Shown here piece by piece: positions 58,584 through 64,000 of a DNA stretch of 64,000 nucleotides (the stretch's first letter is position 1; the number at the start of each line of letters is the position of its first letter). Source of the DNA: Sisyra terminalis (taxonomy: Eukaryota > Arthropoda > Insecta > Neuroptera > Sisyridae). The translations under genes were made by a program, and so were the position numbers. The stretch is from NCBI GenBank assembly GCA_958496175.1, contig OY292277.1:52711050-52775049 (forward strand), in the 5' to 3' direction. The notes under the pieces are model-generated. The model worked only from the letters and a program-made list of their open reading frames with translations. It did not search any database and was not told the origin of the DNA.

Positions 58584-59403
58584 TAGGGTGTTTTTTTTTT
58601 GCGACTATCATTTTTTTTTTGCTCCCATGCCGAAATTTTGTGGGAAACACTTCAAAAAAAAACCCTGAAAGTTTGAGCTCTTAATATTAGTATTAAGTAC
58701 TCGCTCACAGCGTGTGAATATTTTCCATTTAAAATACACGTAAACTTTGATTTTTTTTTTTCAATTTTTATAGCTCAGCGGCATTTTATGGTATCGCCTT
58801 GCTCAAAGTCGGAATTTTTTTAAATTGTATGCTCTACAAAAGTGCCTATTTTTAATAAGGAATAAAAAATCAATATTTTCTTAAATTTTACTCAATAACC
58901 CCTAAAATTTTATAGTAAGAGAAATTAAAGGCTCAATATCTCGAGAAATATCGATCTTAGCAATTTGGTTTTCTGAAACTTTTTTGTAGGATATTAAATT
59001 TCCTATAAATTTGGCATTTACATTTTTTCTGTAGGTCTTGTAATTGATGAGTAACTGAGAGAAAAACGAGAAATCTATGAAAAATCAAGGCTTAGTGACC
59101 CGTACTACCTCGCCCGTGTAAATTACGATTTTGCCGCAATAGGCACTTTTGTAGAGCATACAATTGTAAAAAAAATCCCAACTTTGAGCGAAGCGATACC
59201 ATAAAATGTCGCTGAGCTATAAAAATTTAAAAAAAAATCAAAGTTTACGTGTATTTTAAATGGAAAATATTCACACGCTGTGAGCGAGTACTTAATATTA
59301 ATATTAAGAGCTCAAACTTTCAGGGAATTTTTTTTGTAGTATTTCCAACAAAATTTCGGCTTGGGTGCGAAAAAAAACTAGTCCCAGAAAAAAAAACACC
59401 CTA
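58584..59403. mobile_element. Palindromic hAT-like element, subfamily 2, exact 8-bp target duplication
   Basis: Begins TAGGGTGTTTTT and ends AAACACCCTA. Flanks ATATACAA are exact at 58576-58583 and 59404-59411. Arms (ACGTAAACTTTGA..., CAGCGGCATTTTATGG..., GCTCTACAAAAGTGCC) are inverted copies, except that the left arm has lost the segment matching 59095-59145 next to the loop. The interior is homologous to the element at 45121-45909. Confidence 0.9.
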
Positions 59404-59470
59404 ATATACAAATAAAGCTATATAATAAGAAATAATAATTTGGCAACAGATAGTTAATAGGAATATTTGA

Positions 59471-60395
59471 TTAGTTACAAAATATATCAGGCAAATCTAT
59501 AACATTCCATTGTTGTAACCTACTTATTATCTCATTATTGTCAAATAAGTTTATTGCGAGATGGTTGGAATGATCGTCTAGTTTTTTCTGGAATTTTTTA
59601 CTAAACCTTTGAATTTCCTCCTTTACAGATGACATTTCTGTATCTTGATGTATTTTTTTATTGTTTACATACCATGGAGCACCGATTATTTGTCGTAGGG
59701 TCCTTGATTGAAATTTTTATAGGATTACAATGTTGGAGTTGGATGCAGTATCCCACAACTGTATCCCATAAGTCCATATGGGCTTGAGGATGACCTTGTA
59801 ATGAAGAAGTTTGTTTTCTGCTGATAATGGTGCATTAGATGCCGTTAGCCAGTACATTTTTTTGTATTTTTTATTTAAATGTTCTCGAGTTTTTTTGATC
59901 TGCACAGCCCATGTAAGTTTTTGATCTAAGTGTTCTTTTGCGGTAGTTCTGTGCCTTCCATGGTAACCAGTGGACATATATTTCTGCGCAGTGTACACAT
60001 TATGTGTGTAGATTTTGCGCTGTTTATTTTTATTTTCCACTTTTTTCCCCATTTGTCTACTTTGTCCAGATTATTTTGGAGCTTTAACGAAGCTTCATTG
60101 GGTTCATCTGCTGCGGTTACGATGGCTGCTGTGTCATCAGCAAATGTTGCCACTAATGCATCTGTTGTATTTGGCATATCGGCTGTGTAAAGGGAATACT
60201 ACAGAGGTCCCAGTACGCTACCTTGGGGAACCCTGGTTGTTATTTTCCTGGGAGTCGTTACTTCCGATTTGTATTTGACTCGAAAGATACGGTTTTCCAA
60301 GTAGGACGAGATTATGATAAAATACTCAGGAAGTTTTTTTTTGGATTTTGTACAACAGTCCGGGATGCCACACCTTATCGAATAGAGAAAGAATT
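59471..60395 (-). pseudogene. Jockey-type LINE reverse transcriptase, 5'-truncated and broken
   Basis: Minus-strand reading gives FDKVWHPGLLYKI, then RVPQGSVLGPL with a stop where a codon such as leucine is expected, then YSLYTADMP, FADDTAAI (the YADD catalytic box), and LQNNLDKVDKWGKKWKI. After a frameshift near 59990 it continues with LDQKLTW, YGIQLWDTAS, and the C-terminal LRQIIGAPWYVNN, ending with a stop near 59471. This order is that of Jockey-clade non-LTR retrotransposons. It is truncated at the 5' side within the RT and carries at least two stops and one frameshift. It lies antisense to the transporter gene. Confidence 0.88.
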
Positions 60396-60427
60396 TTAAT
60401 TCAATTTTGCAACTTTCGTTCGTATAA

Positions 60428-61457
60428 TCTTTACTAATATATAAAATTCTTACGTCTGTCTGTACATTTCGATTTTGAACCCAATTTTAGGGTAAATATT
60501 TGTTTCAAGAGGCCGTTACTCCAAATTTAACATTTTTAAAACTTTTGTCTGTCTGTCTGTCTGTCTGTCTGTGTGTCCCGATTTAACTAAAGAACGGAAC
60601 AACCAAATTTAATGAAATTTGGTATTAAGATACAACACAATTTCCCACAGACTATAGGCTACTTATCATTCCAAAAAAATAATAAGGGAAGGTATTCCCT
60701 AGGGATGAAAACAGAAATTTTTACACTAGACAGGTGAGTTGTATATCATTGTAAAGGTAATTTAAAGTTAAAAAATAATCTGTAAAAATATTTTTAGTTG
60801 AACTGATAAAAAGCACAGTAAATTCAATTTAAATTTAAAAAAAATGCCTCTTTGAAACATAAACCTTTATATATACAAAACGCATAGTTGATGTTAATAG
60901 CGTAATAGCTTTTTTTTTTGAAAATTTCTACCTTAAAAGAGTAAAAGAGGTCATTAAGTTTGTATGAGAAAATGTAGACTTAATCAACAATCGAAATTTT
61001 GAATTTAATAAGTGTTAAAAATAAATAAATAATGAATTAATAATAAGTGTCTGTTTTTGTTATGTCATTTTAATAACAACATTTTAAATAACGTCATTTC
61101 ACTTAATTAGTATAAACGTTTATGTAGTAGGTACTTATACCAAATACCAAAGAGGCGGTTTTTAATTTTTGTTTGGTTTTCAACAATCAAACTTTTTTAA
61201 AATCAAATTTTTATGAACCAATGATTGTGACCTGGAGCAATTATTTAACATTAAGGGAGCAAGTTTTTGTCATATATTTCATTATCAATCAAACAATAAA
61301 ATCTTCCAAACCAAGTTTTCTTCGGTATTTAGAAAAATTTGAAAATCAATTATTGTTATTGAAAATAAATCAAATATTCGAATTTCCTTCCACGCTTTCT
61401 ATCTATTTCCAACATATCTATTTACGTTACGCAGACGAAGTCGCGGGGATCAGCTAG
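60428..61457 (+). mobile_element. Helitron-like element (Lep1-like), short copy
   Basis: Begins TCTTTACTAATATATAAAAT, ends GGGGATCAGCTAG, and sits between A (60427) and T (61458). It matches the first ~450 bases and several later blocks of the copy at 22171-24122, with large internal deletions. A GTCT microsatellite lies at about 60546-60570. Directly after the end, TGATATATAAAATTCTT resembles the start of another copy, suggesting a tandem arrangement cut short. Confidence 0.75.
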
Positions 61458-64000
61458 TGATATATAAAATTCTTTATTGGTTCACAAAAATCTTTTACAT
61501 TTATTTTTTTCAAGAGTTTAGAAGTTTGAGTACCAAAGCCGTAGGTTTTTTCCTCCTACAAATTAAAATTTAAAATTGTCCATTTCTTTGTTTTATTTTT
61601 TTCATGTTGGAAAAATAACTCACAAAACCCAACAAGATTGCATGTATTATGGCTGTGGAAGTACTTACGTAGTAGTATTTATTAGGAAGGACTTATTGTT
61701 GTTTGTTTAGTGTAAAAAAAATCCAGTTAAAAGACCGTTATTGTTATAATTCTCAAAAATTTCTACTTAGTTAAATATTTGCAAGACTTTGACATCAATC
61801 TTGATGGGAAATTATTCACAAAGCTGTCACCAAATGCAAATGAAACAGCCAAATACGAATTCGTGTGTAAATTAAATCGGAATTCCGAACCATATGAATG
61901 GACTGGATGAACACAAGAGTTGATATAATTACAAAAACACACACCAAATGCAAATCGAGAGTGCATTTGACGTGACAGAATGAAATATTTGCAACATTTT
62001 ATCATTATAACTCAAAATTAGCGTCGACTCTTTCCTCGCATACTACATAAACATTTAGTCTAAGTGAGATAAACGTCACTAATTTATTTTCCACCTTTCA
62101 CCAAAACAACAAACATTATTGCAAACAGACGACGAAAGCTTGACAATTTGGAAAATCGTTGCAGTTAATCATAATATGATATGAAGAAAACCCATAAGAT
62201 ACACACACAAAAACTTTGGCCCACGGTAATGTGTTACTTTTTTAAAAACTACTTTTATATTAATCACCCGTCTCATTTATCAGTCTGCACTCATTCAATT
62301 ATCCAAGTTGAACAATAAATTTCCACAAAGAAAAAGGCAACTTAAATATCTTATTTAGTAAAACTGTGCTTTTAATAAAAGCTTTTGTATGGAGCAAGTG
62401 CCAGTGATTGGAAAACGCAGACAATACAATATGCGATGTTTATTTAGTCGTTTTTATTTTTCCTGGTCCAATATATAGAGTATGTAATGTGAATGCTTGC
62501 AATTGGTTTGTAACAGATGTGCCATTTTACATTTTTCAATTAAATCGCAGATTTTCAATAAAAATTCGCTATGGTCGACGATAAATTTCGATTGAAAATT
62601 AAAAACTTGAGAATTTCAGCGAGCTGGTGGATAAATTCGATTGGATAAGTGAGGAAAATATATATGTTCGATTTTTTCTATTAGTGTTAAGACAATGGGA
62701 AATAGATTGATGAAAGTTTAATTGAAATGGAAATAATTAATTAGTCTAGTTTTACTAAGAAAAATGCATTTGCATCAATGCATCTGAATAAAAAATTAAT
62801 TCAAGAAACTTGGAAATAAATCGATGAGATTGTCATTAGTTATGTCTAGAAAAAATGTTTAATGATTCTCAGATCTAATCTTTATAAATGTACCTGCGAC
62901 TTCATCTAAATTTTTATGTAAAATTTAAAGAAATTATTTCTAAAGAGAAATCAGTTCAAATTTAAAATGAACTTCAAGATATTGAGACGAATGTAAAATT
63001 TTATAAGTTGGATAATTGTAGGGTTTATTTTACAATTTATTAACATATATATTACATAAATTTATCCTGAATCCAAATTTGCATTTTCGATAAATGATAC
63101 AAGAGCTTATGATACTGGAAGTATGAAATAAATCCAGTGGTGGTAAAAATGCAGGTATCGTTTAATATTTGAAACTATTGGTATTTGGACATTGTTGGAA
63201 TTAAATTTTTCTCGATTGCTTAATAAATACGTGGAGCACAGTAAAATATTATCATTTGCATTAGAATTTTTAATTATTATCCATAAAAGATCTTCATGGC
63301 TTGGGCCTTGTGGTTTTAAATTTCGTTGGAATCACAATCGATCACAAAAGGAAGTACATATTATGACCGAAAATATTGTTAAAAAGTTTTTAACGAAATT
63401 CTTCATGAGCAACTTTATTTCGACGAAATTTTTAGTACCTAAGGAATTGGCTGTACATTCATTTGAGTAGCACCTGAAAAACATTTCGTAATATTATGTG
63501 ATATCGGAATTAATTTTAAATTAGCTTTTATTTTATTGAAATTTCGTGATTACAAATGAAATATGCGATTAGAAAATATTTAAGTACTAACTAGCATCAT
63601 TTTTACTATTTTGCTCAGTCGAATCATTATTAAACGTATAAGAACTATTATTTTTTTATTTAATAATGCTTTTCGGCGTGCCCTAAATTCACGAACACGT
63701 TCTGTTGAACCTTTTGACGTCTATATAGCCTTGTTTTCTTTACTTGTTTTTTGATAATCATGCCAATAATCCGTATTTATTTAAGACAAACTTGAAAATT
63801 AATTTTATTAAAGTGAAATGTTTTTGGTTACAAGTATAATAAGCAATTTAACACGATTGTTATTGGTCGCTATGAAAACCATTCTCAAGTAGTGTAATAC
63901 GCAGGCGTGCATTACTATAAGAAATACTAATGCTTCCTATTTTATTCTTTCTCATGCTAAATCTTATAGATTTATGTAAATGTTTCTCTTTTTATCTCCG
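61458..64000 (+). other. Transporter intron 1 to window edge, no gene seen
   Basis: AT-rich. The string TACCTGCGACTTC near 62891 echoes the tandem duplication at 29583-30123. A 92-codon frame at 63192-63470 starts at TTG and has no family features. The next transporter exon is not found. Confidence 0.4.

Noticed and set aside
63192..63470. 92-codon frame near the right edge as a transporter exon
   Set aside because: It has no MFS motif or helix pattern in the right place, starts at TTG, and lacks convincing splice sites.

Overview
This is AT-rich eukaryotic DNA, most likely from an insect and possibly a beetle. The reasons are spliced genes with GT-AG introns, a TATA-box promoter, poly(A) signals, insect-type gene families and a typical insect repeat load (mariner, hAT, Helitron, Jockey-type LINE, Penelope-like). 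Species and order cannot be fixed from the sequence alone.

Four host genes can be supported. Two intronless tetraspanin paralogs lie in tandem on the + strand (506-1243 and 4632-5387). A six-exon vanin-like amidohydrolase lies on the - strand (12370 down to 9660) with a complete Glu-Lys-Cys triad, a signal peptide, a TATA box and a cluster of GATA sites. The first coding exon of a monocarboxylate-transporter (SLC16-like) gene lies at 48658-49054 (+); its other exons are not recognised, so intron 1 appears to run beyond the right edge (>14.9 kb). These genes have no evident joint pathway. The tetraspanins are membrane scaffolds, the vanin-like enzyme is secreted or lumenal, and the transporter carries monocarboxylates.

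The rest (over 90%) is intergenic and intronic DNA shaped by transposons. 0-7 kb: tetraspanin pair, a TA-flanked MITE, a large foldback with a nested hAT-type MITE, and a hAT relic with an exact 8-bp target duplication. 9.6-12.6 kb: vanin-like gene with a foldback in intron 4. 14-28 kb: two Helitron-like elements, two dead mariners (one with an internally amplified segment) and a TIR element carrying a nested foldback. 29-46 kb: a tandem duplication, three large palindromic elements, and Penelope-like relics (GIY-YIG endonuclease and reverse transcriptase). 48-64 kb: transporter exon 1 and its intron, with a duplicated splice donor, a six-copy ~209-bp satellite, two more 12-bp-TSD foldbacks, a fourth palindrome, a dead Jockey-type LINE and another Helitron-like element.

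Two groups stand out. (1) Short foldback elements (170-450 bp) at four loci each have a 12-bp target duplication (three exact, one 11/12) and share a core of TGAnGAA, a perfect hairpin, then GAAA(C), resembling a hammerhead ribozyme and pointing to Penelope-like mobilisation. (2) Four 0.8-1.3 kb near-perfect palindromes each have an 8-bp target duplication (three exact, one 7/8). They start with TA, share a motif containing TTAATATTAATATTAAG, and could fold into long dsRNA if transcribed.
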